The position numbers and the translations under genes are program-made. From NCBI GenBank assembly GCA_034002745.1, contig JAVEZY010000005.1, forward strand, positions 54,839 to 118,838: DNA of 64,000 nt. The letters run 5' to 3'. Below, one piece after another: positions 42,596-51,957 of the stretch. The first letter of the stretch is position 1. The number at the start of each line of letters is the position of its first letter. This stretch comes from JAITWN01 sp034002745 (GTDB lineage: Bacteria > Pseudomonadota > Gammaproteobacteria > SZUA-140). The notes under the pieces were generated by a model. It made no database searches. It saw only the letters and a list, made by a program, of their open reading frames with translations, and was not told the origin of the DNA.

Positions 42596-44602
42596 ATGAT
42601 TCCCGAGATCGGACATTTCGCGCTCATTATGGCGCTGCTGATGGCTGCCCTGCTGGGCACACTGCCGCTGGTTGGGGCGGCGCGCGGAAACTTCGCGTGG
42701 ATGCGCGTCGCGCGGCCGGCGGCCCAGGCGCAATTCGCGTTCGTGCTGATCGCGTATCTCTGCCTCTCCTACGCTTTCTGGTCGCATGACTTCTCCGTGT
42801 CCTATGTGGCCAATCACTCCAATTCCGCCCTGCCCTGGTATTACCGCCTGGCGGCGGTGTGGGGCGGGCATGAAGGTTCGCTTCTGCTGTGGATGCTGAT
42901 GCTGGCCGGCTGGACATGCGCGGTGAGCGTTCTCAGCCGCCGCCTGCCCGAGGAGATGGTGGCGCGCGTGCTGGGCGTGATGGGGCTGGTGGCGGTCGGC
43001 TTCCTGCTGTTCGTGCTCGATACGTCCAATCCCTTCGAGCGCCTGCTGCCGGCCGCTCCCGACGGCCAGGACCTCAATCCCCTGCTGCAGGATCCCGGGC
43101 TGATCTTCCATCCGCCGCTGCTCTACATGGGGTATGTGGGCTTCTCGGTCGCCTTCGCCTTCGCCATCGCCGCTCTCCTCGGCGGACGGCTGGATGCGGC
43201 ATGGGCGCGCTGGTCGCGGCCGTGGACCACTACCGCATGGATTTTCCTTACGCTTGGCATCGCGCTCGGCAGCTGGTGGGCCTATTATGAGCTCGGCTGG
43301 GGCGGCTGGTGGTTCTGGGATCCGGTCGAGAATGCCTCGTTCATGCCCTGGTTGGTCGGCACCGCGCTGATTCATTCGCTGGCGGTGACCGAGAAGCGGG
43401 GCGTGTTCCGCAGCTGGACCGTGCTGCTCGCGATCCTCGCGTTCTCTCTCAGCCTGCTCGGTACCTTCCTCGTGCGCTCCGGCGTGCTCACCTCGGTGCA
43501 TGCCTTCGCCACTGATCCGGAGCGGGGCACGTTCATCCTCGCCCTGCTGGCCGTGGTGGTTGGCAGTTCGCTGGTGCTGTTCGCCTGGCGCGCATCCGGT
43601 GTCCGCGCCGAAGGCAAGTTCTCCATGCTATCGCGCGAATCGCTGTTGCTGTCCAACAATGTGCTGCTGGTGGTGGCGATGGGCACGGTCCTGCTCGGCA
43701 CGCTCTATCCGCTGGTGCTGGACGCGCTGGGCCTCGGCAAGATTTCGGTCGGTCCGCCGTACTTCGATGCCGTGTTCGTGCCGCTGATGGCGCCGATGGT
43801 ATTCCTCATGGGGCTGGCGCCGATTGCGCGCTGGAAGAAGGCGGAACTGCCGGAGCTGGCAGTGAGGCTGCGCTGGGCCTTCGCCACCTCGGTGGCAGTG
43901 GCGCTGTTCCTGCCGCTGGTTCTCGGCAAGTGGACGCCGATGATTGCGCTCGGCATGCTGCTCGCCGCCTGGATCTTCACCACCATCTTCTTCAGCATCG
44001 CACGCCGCGTGCGGCGGGCGCGCGAAATGGGCACGGCGCCTTTCGCCGGCGCCTCGCGCAGCTACTGGGGCATGCAGACCGCGCATCTCGGCGTCGGTGT
44101 GTTCATCGTCGGTGTGACCATGGTGAACGGCTTCGAGGTGGAGCGTGACCTGCGCATGGAGATCGGAGACGTGACGGAACTCGCCGGTTACGAGTTTCGC
44201 TTCGATGGCGTGTCGCAGCAAAACGGCCCCAACTATCAGGCCGCCCGCGGTCGCATCGAAGTGATGCGCAACGGTGATACGGTCGCCATCATGCATCCGG
44301 AGAAACGGGTGTACCTGGTGCAGACCATGCCCATGACCGAGGCCGCCATCGACACCAATCTGTTCCGTGACCTGTACGTTTCTCTCGGTGAGCCGGTGGC
44401 CAACGGCGCCTGGAGCATACGCATCTACTACAAGCCGTTCGTCGTCTGGATCTGGGGCGGGTGCGTGCTGATGGCGATCGGCGGCTTGCTCGCGATCAGC
44501 GATCGGCGTTATCGCCTGGCAATACGCAGGCAGCGCACCGTTGCAGCCGACACGGCCGCCGGCTCTCCGGCCGCGGGGCTGGCGACGGAGGGGCGGACAT
44601 GA
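42596..44602 (+). CDS. ccmF: Cytochrome c heme lyase subunit CcmF
   Basis: Large polytopic heme ligase subunit, 668 residues, about 15 helices. WWD motif at WGGWWFWDPVENASFMPWL, conserved His residues nearby (GHEGSLLLW, TALIHSLAV), and the typical C-terminal periplasmic domain. Ends with ATGA overlap with ccmG. Confidence 0.97.
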   Translation: MIPEIGHFALIMALLMAALLGTLPLVGAARGNFAWMRVARPAAQAQFAFVLIAYLCLSYAFWSHDFSVSYVANHSNSALPWYYRLAAVWGGHEGSLLLWMLMLAGWTCAVSVLSRRLPEEMVARVLGVMGLVAVGFLLFVLDTSNPFERLLPAAPDGQDLNPLLQDPGLIFHPPLLYMGYVGFSVAFAFAIAALLGGRLDAAWARWSRPWTTTAWIFLTLGIALGSWWAYYELGWGGWWFWDPVENASFMPWLVGTALIHSLAVTEKRGVFRSWTVLLAILAFSLSLLGTFLVRSGVLTSVHAFATDPERGTFILALLAVVVGSSLVLFAWRASGVRAEGKFSMLSRESLLLSNNVLLVVAMGTVLLGTLYPLVLDALGLGKISVGPPYFDAVFVPLMAPMVFLMGLAPIARWKKAELPELAVRLRWAFATSVAVALFLPLVLGKWTPMIALGMLLAAWIFTTIFFSIARRVRRAREMGTAPFAGASRSYWGMQTAHLGVGVFIVGVTMVNGFEVERDLRMEIGDVTELAGYEFRFDGVSQQNGPNYQAARGRIEVMRNGDTVAIMHPEKRVYLVQTMPMTEAAIDTNLFRDLYVSLGEPVANGAWSIRIYYKPFVVWIWGGCVLMAIGGLLAISDRRYRLAIRRQRTVAADTAAGSPAAGLATEGRT

Positions 44603-45126
44603 GCTGGCGTGGCTGGGTGCCCCTGCTGGTATTCCTTCTGCTGCTCGTATTTCTGGCGGTGGGGCTGACGCTCAAGCCGAGTGAGGTGCCGTCGCCGCTC
44701 ATCGGCAAGGCCGCGCCGGCGTTCAATCTGCCGCAGCTGCATCAACCGCAGCAGACGATCAGCCAGAGTGATCTGGCAGGGCAGGTATGGCTGCTCAACG
44801 TGTGGGCTTCGTGGTGCGTGTCGTGCCGCTATGAACACCCGCTGCTGGTCGAGCTCGCCCGCCAGAACATCGTTCCCATCTACGGCCTGAACTACAAGGA
44901 TCGGCGCGACGACGCGATCGAATGGCTGCGCAATTTCGGCAATCCGTATGTCGCCAGTCTGCACGACCTGGACGGACGGGTGGGCATGGATTATGGCGTC
45001 TACGGCGTGCCCGAAACCTACGTGATCGATGCCGAAGGCGTGATTCGTTACAAGCAGATCGGACCCGTGACGCAGGAAGTTCTGCAGGGTACGATCCTGC
45101 CGTTGGTCAGGGAGCTGCAGGGATGA
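44599..45126 (+). CDS. ccmG: Thiol-disulfide oxidoreductase CcmG (DsbE)
   Basis: Membrane-anchored thioredoxin-fold protein that reduces apocytochrome/CcmH thiols; 175 residues. N-terminal helix (~7-24), active site WASWCVSCRYEHP (Cys73, Cys76), GLNYKD and the cis-Pro loop YGVYGVPETYVID. The XX pair is Val-Ser where CcmG proteins often have Pro-Thr/Val. Overlaps both neighbours. Confidence 0.95.
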   Translation: MSWRGWVPLLVFLLLLVFLAVGLTLKPSEVPSPLIGKAAPAFNLPQLHQPQQTISQSDLAGQVWLLNVWASWCVSCRYEHPLLVELARQNIVPIYGLNYKDRRDDAIEWLRNFGNPYVASLHDLDGRVGMDYGVYGVPETYVIDAEGVIRYKQIGPVTQEVLQGTILPLVRELQG

Positions 45127-45659
45127 CGAAGGAAACACGCGGCGCCGCGCGCCGCTGGGCGTGGCTCGCGGCCGCGATGCTGTTCATCGTTGTCGCGTTG
45201 CCGGCTACTGCTCAGGTTCCGCCGGCGCCCACGCCGCAGGCGACGGAAATGTTTCAGGATCCCGCCACGCTCCAGCGCATCAAGCGCCTGGAGAGCGAAT
45301 TGCGCTGTCTGGTGTGTCAGGCGCAGTCGATCGCCGAGTCGGATTCCGATTTCGCTTCCGACATCCGCCGGGAGATCAACCGGATGATCGCGGAGGGACG
45401 CAGCGACGACCAGATCAAGGCCTTCCTGGTCGAACGTTATGGCGACTTCATTCTCTACCGGCCGCCGCTGCAGACGACCACCATGCTGCTCTGGGGCGGA
45501 CCGGCCATCCTCCTGGTCATCGGCATGCTGACCCTGTTCGTGGTCCTGCGCCGGCGTCGCACCGAAACGGTCGAACGCCCGATCAGCGAGGATGAGCGCC
45601 GCCGCGCAGCGGCATTACTGGCCAGCCAGGCCGACAGCAAAGGATCTTCCGGGGAATGA
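45123..45659 (+). CDS. ccmH: Cytochrome c maturation protein CcmH
   Basis: Redox-active component of the heme ligase, 178 residues: signal peptide (~13-31), ESELRCLVCQAQSIAESDSDFA with the CXXC at 62-65, IRREINRMIAEGRSDDQIKAFLVERYGDFILYRPP, and a C-terminal helix. Not fused with CcmI. Start and stop overlap neighbours. Confidence 0.96.
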   Translation: MTKETRGAARRWAWLAAAMLFIVVALPATAQVPPAPTPQATEMFQDPATLQRIKRLESELRCLVCQAQSIAESDSDFASDIRREINRMIAEGRSDDQIKAFLVERYGDFILYRPPLQTTTMLLWGGPAILLVIGMLTLFVVLRRRRTETVERPISEDERRRAAALLASQADSKGSSGE

Positions 45660-46939
45660 CCGTATTCTTCATCGTCGCGGCCCTGCTGGTGGTGGCCGCA
45701 CTGTTGTTCATCGTGCCGCCTCTGCTTCGTGGCGACAAGTCCGCTTCCGAAGGTGGCACCCGCCGCGATCTGAACATCTCCATCTATCAGGACCAGAGCC
45801 GGGAGCTGGAGCGCGATCTCCAGTCGGACGTGATCACGCGCGAGCAATATGAGCGCGGACGCGAGGAATTGGAGCGCCGGATGCTGGAGGATGTCGAGGC
45901 GAGCACCGAGGGATCCGCGCCGCCCGTGCGTGCCGGCCGCACGACGGTGCTGGTCGCGGTCGCCGTTGCCGCCCTGGTGCCGCTGCTGGCGACCGGGCTT
46001 TACATGCATTTCGGCGCGCCCGCAGCGCTCGATCCGGAACAGCGCGCCGCCGGGGCGGCGGGCATGGCCGGTCACGGCAGCGAAGGGGAGCTTCGCGCGC
46101 AGATCGCCAGCATGGTCACCCGGCTCGAGGAGCGCCTGGCCGCGAATCCGGAGGATGGCGAGGGCTGGGCGATGCTCGGTCGCAGCTACCTGTGGATGGA
46201 GCGCATCGATCTGGCGGCTGGCGCGCTGGAAAAAGCCGTGACTTTCAACGACCGCGACCCGCAACTGCTGGTCGATTACGCCGACGCCCTGGCCATGATC
46301 GGCGGGCAGAGCCTGGAAGGCCGGCCGCTCGATCTGATCGAGCGCGCCTTGAGTATCGATCCGAACAACCAGAAGGCCTTGTGGCTCGCCGGCACCGCGG
46401 CGTACGAGCGGACGGATTATGCTGCTGCGCTGGATTATTGGCAGCGGCTGCGGAACCTGGTGCCCGCCGGTTCGGATGCCGCGCTGGCGATGGACAACAA
46501 TATCGCCGAGGTGCGCAATCTGCTCGGCGATGCGGCTCCGGCGCCGGCCGCGCAACCGCCGCGGGCGCAGGCCGGGACCGATGCCGCGGGCGCCGCGCGT
46601 ATCGAAGGCAGAGTGGTTCTTGCCGAAGCGTTGCGCGAGCGCATCGAACCCGGCTCCACGCTGTTCGTGTACGCGCGTGCCGCCGCCGGGCCGCGCATGC
46701 CGCTTGCCGTGCTGCGCGTGCCCGTCGGCGAATTCCCGTTCGAATTCACGCTCGACGATTCGCTGGCGATGGACGCGTCCATGAGCCTGTCGCGCTTCGA
46801 GGAGGTGGTCGTCCTTGCCCGCATTTCGCGCTCGGGCGGCGCGATGACCCAGAGCGGAGACCTGCAGGGAGCGAGCGCTGTCGTGCGCAGCGTGGGCGCT
46901 GGCCCGGTAACCGTGGTGATCGACGAAGTCGCGCCCTGA
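45656..46939 (+). CDS. ccmI: Cytochrome c maturation chaperone CcmI (CycH)
   Basis: Apocytochrome chaperone, 427 residues: helix at the N-terminus, short acidic periplasm/cytosol linker with a leucine-zipper-like region (DQSRELERDLQSDVITREQYERGREELERR), second helix (~95-115), then TPR repeats (ENPEDGEGWAMLGRSY-like) and a C-terminal beta domain (AARIEGRVVLAEAL...). Closes the ccm operon. Confidence 0.95.
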   Translation: MTVFFIVAALLVVAALLFIVPPLLRGDKSASEGGTRRDLNISIYQDQSRELERDLQSDVITREQYERGREELERRMLEDVEASTEGSAPPVRAGRTTVLVAVAVAALVPLLATGLYMHFGAPAALDPEQRAAGAAGMAGHGSEGELRAQIASMVTRLEERLAANPEDGEGWAMLGRSYLWMERIDLAAGALEKAVTFNDRDPQLLVDYADALAMIGGQSLEGRPLDLIERALSIDPNNQKALWLAGTAAYERTDYAAALDYWQRLRNLVPAGSDAALAMDNNIAEVRNLLGDAAPAPAAQPPRAQAGTDAAGAARIEGRVVLAEALRERIEPGSTLFVYARAAAGPRMPLAVLRVPVGEFPFEFTLDDSLAMDASMSLSRFEEVVVLARISRSGGAMTQSGDLQGASAVVRSVGAGPVTVVIDEVAP

Positions 46940-46955
46940 GCAGCGGTAACCGTAC

Positions 46956-47504
46956 GTGCCGGCCGCCAGCGGATTTCGCCCGGTTCTGACTTTACTGCTG
47001 CTCCCGCTGTTGCTTGCCTGCGGCCGGGGGCCCGCAGGGGACGATCTGATCGAGGGGCGGTTCTTCCCTCCGCTGGTGGTTCAGTCCCTGTATGGCTCGG
47101 AACGCAAGGCGATCGTCGACTACCGGGGCCGCATGGTCATCCTCAACGTATGGGCGACCTGGTGCCCGCCCTGTCGCCGGGAATTGCCCAGCCTGCAGCG
47201 TCTGCAGGACCGCCTCGACCCCTCGCAGTACGTAGTGCTCGGCCTCTCGGTGGATGATGACGCCGATTTCGCCCGCGAGTATCTGCTGGAGCGCGGCATC
47301 CACTTCGAGAATTTCATCGATGCCGGCGGTCGCGACGCGCGCCGCCTGCTCGGAATTCGCGCCTATCCCGATACCTTCGTCATTTCACCCGATGGCGTGT
47401 TGCTGCGCAGCATCGCCGGAGAGCGGGACTGGGATGCGCCGACGCTGGTGCAGGCGCTCGAGGCTGCATTCGCCGGCGATGCTGGCGCGCTGAGGAGCTT
47501 GTGA
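46956..47504 (+). CDS. TlpA/ResA-like thioredoxin-fold lipoprotein
   Basis: A 182-residue protein with a lipobox (LLLAC, Cys22) and active site WATWCPPCRRELP (Cys70, Cys73), cis-Pro loop GIRAYPDTFVI. TlpA/ResA-like proteins reduce apocytochromes or copper-site cysteines. GTG start at 46956; follows ccmI by 16 bases, so it is probably cotranscribed with ccm. Confidence 0.88.
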   Translation: MPAASGFRPVLTLLLLPLLLACGRGPAGDDLIEGRFFPPLVVQSLYGSERKAIVDYRGRMVILNVWATWCPPCRRELPSLQRLQDRLDPSQYVVLGLSVDDDADFAREYLLERGIHFENFIDAGGRDARRLLGIRAYPDTFVISPDGVLLRSIAGERDWDAPTLVQALEAAFAGDAGALRSL

Positions 47505-47570
47505 ATGGCTGCCGGCAGGCGTGCGGCTGTGCCACAATAGCGGGGCGCGACATCTGCAGGGAGGGAGAAC

Positions 47571-47912
47571 GTGAAATCCGAGATCGATACGAGGCGCCCT
47601 GTTGTGCGGCGCTGGACCGCAGTGCTCGCGCTTGCGGTCGCCATGTTGTGGGGCGGCAATGCCGCGCTCGCCGCCGACCCGAGCAAGGGACGCCAGATCT
47701 ACATGAAGCATTGCCAGAACTGTCATGGTCTCTCGGGCAAGGCGCAGATGCCGGGCGTCCCGGATTTCAGTCGCGGCGAAGGACTGTTTCGCCCCGATAT
47801 CGAACTGGTGCGGCAGATCCGCGCCGGGCGCGGCATGATGCCCGCGTATGAGGGGCTGTTCACCGAGGACGAGCTGCTCGATGTCGTCGCCTTTCTGAGG
47901 ACCTTGCGCTAG
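47571..47912 (+). CDS. Small monoheme class I cytochrome c
   Basis: A 113-residue protein with a signal peptide (cut near ALA-ADP, ~35), one CQNCH heme site and a distal Met candidate in GRGMMPAYEG. Class I periplasmic electron carrier. Starts at a GTG (47571) with GGGAGG upstream; two bases before the next gene. Confidence 0.9.
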   Translation: MKSEIDTRRPVVRRWTAVLALAVAMLWGGNAALAADPSKGRQIYMKHCQNCHGLSGKAQMPGVPDFSRGEGLFRPDIELVRQIRAGRGMMPAYEGLFTEDELLDVVAFLRTLR

Positions 47913-47914
47913 CA

Positions 47915-49012
47915 ATGCATTTCATCGTCGTGGCCGCGCTGGTGCTGCTGGCGGCCCTGCTCACTGCCTGCTCACGGCAGCCGGCGGATGCGCCTGATGT
48001 GGCGCGACCGGACTTTCGGGTGATCGAGCATTACGAGGTCGGCGCCGGAGTGTACGTGCGCGCGCTTGCCGTCGATGCCTCATCCCGAACGCTGTGGGTC
48101 GGAACCTCGCTGGGTCTGCAGCATATCGACCTCGGCAGTTTCGAAGCCATCGGGACATACACGCGCCGCAACGGGCTGGCGAACGAGTACGTGTTCGCCA
48201 CGCTGGTCGATAGTCGCGGAAACACCTGGGCTGGCACCAACGGCGGCGGATTGTCGCGGCTGCGCGACGGCGAGTGGCAAACCTGGTTCCCGATGCACGG
48301 TGTGGCCGACTACTGGGTCTATTCCCTCGCCGAGAGTGATCCCGGCACGATATGGATCGGCACCTGGGCGGGAGCCAACCGTTTCGACGTCGAAAGCGGA
48401 AGCTTCGAAACGTACCATGACGAACTCGTCAACGAATGGGTCTATGGTCTCGATGTCGACTCCCAGGGGCGCGTCTGGTTCGGCACCGAGGGTGGCGTTT
48501 CGATGTTCGATGGCGAACAGTGGCGGGAGTGGACGCATGATGATGGCGTCGGCGCGCCGAATACCGCCGGACTGCCGCCAAGCGTCAACACTGGACTGGG
48601 CACGCGCAGCCGCCATGATCTCAGTGTCACGGTGGAAGGCGGCCCTTCCTACAACCCTGACTACGTCTTCTGCATACACGTTGCCGCCGACGACGCGGTA
48701 TGGGCAGGCACCTGGGGTGGCGGCGCGGCACGCTATGATGGCGAGCGCTGGCATAATTTCACCAGCGCCAGCGGACTGGCCGGAGATATCGTCTTCGCCA
48801 TCGCCGAAGACGCCGAAGGCGCGCTCTGGTTCGGCACCGAGCAGGGGGTGTCGCGCTGGGATGGCCGCACGTGGCAACGCTTCGGTATCGAGGATGGCAT
48901 TCCCGGGCAGGCGGTCTATGCGTTGGCGGTCACGCCGGACGGTGAGGTATGGGCGGGAACCAAAGGCGGCGTCGCCCGTATCGGGCGTGCCGATCAATCA
49001 CTGACGGACTGA
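47915..49012 (+). CDS. Two-component-type beta-propeller lipoprotein
   Basis: A 365-residue lipoprotein (lipobox LLTAC, Cys19) made of repeated Reg_prop-like blades with LWVGTSLGLQH, TWAGTNGGGLSRLRDGEW, IWIGTWAGANRFD, VWFGTEGGVSMFDGEQW, VWAGTWGGGAARYDGERW, LWFGTEQGVSRWDGRTW and VWAGTKGGVARI. This is the sensor type usually fused to a histidine kinase or GGDEF domain, but no signalling domain is attached. Directly follows a monoheme cytochrome gene and precedes a close relative at 49017. A ligand or protein-binding role is inferred. Confidence 0.85.
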   Translation: MHFIVVAALVLLAALLTACSRQPADAPDVARPDFRVIEHYEVGAGVYVRALAVDASSRTLWVGTSLGLQHIDLGSFEAIGTYTRRNGLANEYVFATLVDSRGNTWAGTNGGGLSRLRDGEWQTWFPMHGVADYWVYSLAESDPGTIWIGTWAGANRFDVESGSFETYHDELVNEWVYGLDVDSQGRVWFGTEGGVSMFDGEQWREWTHDDGVGAPNTAGLPPSVNTGLGTRSRHDLSVTVEGGPSYNPDYVFCIHVAADDAVWAGTWGGGAARYDGERWHNFTSASGLAGDIVFAIAEDAEGALWFGTEQGVSRWDGRTWQRFGIEDGIPGQAVYALAVTPDGEVWAGTKGGVARIGRADQSLTD

Positions 49013-49016
49013 CAAG

Positions 49017-50261
49017 ATGAAAGTCGATCACAAGACGCTCGCCATCCTGGCGATATTCATTGGATTCCTGGTCGTTGGCGCCTATCAGCTCGGGCAGAGC
49101 CGAACGGCCCCCGAGCCGGCAGGCGATGCCAGCCCGGCGGCCGCTTCAGCGCCCGCGCCGGCCGCCACACCCGCTGGCGCGCTGCCGGGTAATCACCCGC
49201 CGCTCGACCAGGCCGCGCCGAGCGCGGGCGGTCAGCTTCCCTTCACCCATTTCCGCGTGGGCAATCGCAACGTCAAGAGCCTCCTGCTGGACGATGACAT
49301 CATCTGGATCGGAACCTCGGGCGGCATCATCCGCTACGATACGAAGACCGATGAACACACCATCTATGACAACAAGGTGCCGGGCATTCTTTCCAATGGC
49401 ATCTTCCATCTGAGCAAGCTGGATGACCGCCTCGTTGCAGGTACGTACGGCGGCGGCATGTCGGTGCTCGATCCGCAAAGCGGTGTCTGGCGCAACTACA
49501 ACATTCCCGATGGCCTCGCCGACCAGTTCGTCTATGGCATGCTGCGCGCACATGACGGTGATATCTGGATCGCCACCTGGTCCGGCGTGAACCGGGTGCG
49601 CGGCGGAGCGCTCGACGATCCATCGGCCTGGGAAACCTTTACCGTGGAGAACACCGACGGGGGGCTGCCCAATCTGTGGGTCTACGGACTCAGGGAGGCG
49701 GCCGACGGCAGCATGTGGTTCGGGACCGAGGAAGGTCTGGCGCAATACCGCGATGGCGAGTGGCGCAACTGGAAGCACGCCGATGGACTGGGAGCACCGT
49801 ACGAAGTGGTGCGCGACGCCATCACGTTCACCAATGATCCCGGACGTTATTCCGATCATCATGCCCAGCAGAAGGTCGAGCAGGGCATCGAGGACGTGAA
49901 CATCGCCTATAACTCCAACTACGTCATCTCGCTGGAAATCGATCGTGACGGCGTGGTGTGGGCCGGAACCTGGGGCGGCGGACTCGCGCGCTTTGACGGC
50001 ACCGGCTGGCGCAACTTCACCACCGCCGATGGGCTGCCGGCCAATCATATCTTCATGCTTCATCTCGACGGCAACGGGCGGCTGTGGGCGGGGACCAGTC
50101 ATGGTCTGGCGCGACTCAACCCCGACGGCGAGACCTTCACCGTCATGACGGCTGCGGACGGACTGTTCGCCGAGAACGTGTTTTCTCTGGCCGTCGCCGC
50201 CGACGACACGCTCTGGGTGGGAAGCTATGGCGGAGTTGCCCGTATCGTCGGAATGCGGTAA
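49017..50261 (+). CDS. Membrane-anchored two-component-type beta-propeller
   Basis: A 414-residue relative of the previous protein, but anchored by an N-terminal helix (~8-24) with an Ala/Pro-rich linker (to ~75) rather than a lipobox. Blades include IWIGTSGGIIRYD, IWIATWSGVNRV, MWFGTEEGLAQYRDGEWRNW, VWAGTWGGGLARFDGTGWRNF, LWAGTSHGLARLN and LWVGSYGGVARI. Both proteins share an insertion before the NSNYV/NPDYV segment. It starts 4 bases after the previous stop and is followed after 6 bases by a GGDEF-EAL gene, suggesting separated parts of one signalling unit. Confidence 0.85.
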   Translation: MKVDHKTLAILAIFIGFLVVGAYQLGQSRTAPEPAGDASPAAASAPAPAATPAGALPGNHPPLDQAAPSAGGQLPFTHFRVGNRNVKSLLLDDDIIWIGTSGGIIRYDTKTDEHTIYDNKVPGILSNGIFHLSKLDDRLVAGTYGGGMSVLDPQSGVWRNYNIPDGLADQFVYGMLRAHDGDIWIATWSGVNRVRGGALDDPSAWETFTVENTDGGLPNLWVYGLREAADGSMWFGTEEGLAQYRDGEWRNWKHADGLGAPYEVVRDAITFTNDPGRYSDHHAQQKVEQGIEDVNIAYNSNYVISLEIDRDGVVWAGTWGGGLARFDGTGWRNFTTADGLPANHIFMLHLDGNGRLWAGTSHGLARLNPDGETFTVMTAADGLFAENVFSLAVAADDTLWVGSYGGVARIVGMR

Positions 50262-50267
50262 GCGGTG

Positions 50268-51914
50268 ATGATCCGTTCGATCGGCGTGCGCGTGGCTATC
50301 ATGGTCGCGCTGCCGACGGGCCTGCTCGTGCTGACGCTGCTGTTGGTATTTGCGCCGGAATCGAGCGCGCGAGCGCCCGCTTCATGGCTGCCCGCACTTT
50401 TCATCCCGATTGCAGTCGCGGCATTGACCTGGTGCGTGGTGCGCGCCGTGCTTGGGCGTGAACTGATGCGGATCGGGCATGCATTCGGCGAGGCGGCAGC
50501 GGGCAACCAGTCGCTGCGCCTGCCCGAATCGGGCGGAGAGATCGCGCCGCTGGCGCGAGCGTTCAATGACATGCAGGCCCGGGTCGAGAGATCATTCACT
50601 AGAGCGCATGATGCGCTTGAATTTCAGGCCATGCACGATGCTTTGACGGAGCTGCCGAACCGCGCTCTGTTGATGGATCGTCTCGCCCAGGCGATCCGCA
50701 CCGCGCAGCGCGGCCATCATTGTCTCGCCCTGATGCTCGCGGATCTGGACCACTTCAAGGAAATCAACGACACGCTTGGCCATCCGGTTGGCGATGCGGT
50801 GCTGCAGAAGGCCGCGGAGCGGATGCGTCGGGTGGTGCGTGACAGCGATACCGTCGCGCGCCTCGGCGGCGACGAGTTCGCTTTTCTGCTGCCGACAGCC
50901 AACGATGCCCAGGCCGGGCGTATCGCCACGAAGCTGCTGCGTGCCTTCGAGGAGCCTTTTGAGGTGGAAGGACGCACTCTGACCGCAGGTATGAGCATCG
51001 GAATTTCCGTCTTTCCGCAGCATGGCGCCGATGGCCCCACGCTGCTCAGGCGGGCGGACGTCGCGATGTACGAAGCCAAGCGCGCCCACCGCGGGCAGGC
51101 CCTTTACGAAAGGGAATACGATCTGCACAGCGAGCGTCATCTCGCGTTTCGCAATGAACTGCGAACGGCGCTCGCGGAGAACCAGCTCATGCTCTGTTTC
51201 CAGCCGGTGCTCGATCTGGCGAGCGGCGAGGTGAGCGGAGTGGAGGCGCTGGCGCGCTGGCGGCATCCCCGGCGTGGAGTGCTTCATCCCAATGACTTCA
51301 TACCTCTCGCCGAGCGCACCGGGCTCATCCGCGACCTTACCCTGTGGGTGATCGCCAACGCTGCGGAGCAATGCCGTATCTGGTCCGGGCTCGGGCTCGA
51401 GTTGAGGGTGGCGGTAAATCTGTCCGCCCACAATCTGCATGACCCGGAGCTTCCCCGCATCGTCGATCGCATCGTTGCCGGAGATGGATCGCAGTCCGAT
51501 TCATCGGTGCGCCTGCGGCTCGAAATCACCGAGACCGCGGTCATGCCCGGTTCCTCGCGGGCCTTCGAGGTGTTGAACCGACTCAGCGCCCAGGGCGTGC
51601 ACATTTCCATCGACGACTTCGGGACCGGCTATTCGTCGCTCGCCTATCTCAAGCGGCTGCCCGTGGACGAACTCAAGATCGACAGGTCCTTCGTGACTGC
51701 CATGGTGCACGACAGTGACGATGCGGTCATCGTGCGCTCAACGATCGATCTCGCCCACAATATCGGTCTGCGCGTGGTTGCCGAAGGAGTGGAGGATGAG
51801 GCCACGCGCGAACTCCTCGCGGCGATGCACTGCGATGCGGTTCAGGGTTATCACATCGGACGACCGATGGAAGCACGGGAACTCGTCGCCTGGCTCCGCG
51901 ATCGCCGAGCGTGA
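50268..51914 (+). CDS. GGDEF-EAL cyclic-di-GMP protein with HAMP
   Basis: A 548-residue inner-membrane protein: two N-terminal helices with a very short periplasmic loop (~10-65), HAMP-like segment (~65-115), GGDEF domain (RLGGDEFAFLLP intact) and EAL domain (GVEALARWRHP, DDFGTGYSSLAYLKRLPVDELKID, AEGVED). Both catalytic motifs look intact, so either c-di-GMP synthesis or degradation is possible. It lacks a periplasmic sensor of its own; the preceding anchored propeller may supply one. A GTG at 50265 precedes the chosen ATG. Confidence 0.9.
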   Translation: MIRSIGVRVAIMVALPTGLLVLTLLLVFAPESSARAPASWLPALFIPIAVAALTWCVVRAVLGRELMRIGHAFGEAAAGNQSLRLPESGGEIAPLARAFNDMQARVERSFTRAHDALEFQAMHDALTELPNRALLMDRLAQAIRTAQRGHHCLALMLADLDHFKEINDTLGHPVGDAVLQKAAERMRRVVRDSDTVARLGGDEFAFLLPTANDAQAGRIATKLLRAFEEPFEVEGRTLTAGMSIGISVFPQHGADGPTLLRRADVAMYEAKRAHRGQALYEREYDLHSERHLAFRNELRTALAENQLMLCFQPVLDLASGEVSGVEALARWRHPRRGVLHPNDFIPLAERTGLIRDLTLWVIANAAEQCRIWSGLGLELRVAVNLSAHNLHDPELPRIVDRIVAGDGSQSDSSVRLRLEITETAVMPGSSRAFEVLNRLSAQGVHISIDDFGTGYSSLAYLKRLPVDELKIDRSFVTAMVHDSDDAVIVRSTIDLAHNIGLRVVAEGVEDEATRELLAAMHCDAVQGYHIGRPMEARELVAWLRDRRA

Positions 51915-51957
51915 GACGCGGCGACTCCCGGGATCGATCGAGGGACCGGGTGCGGCG

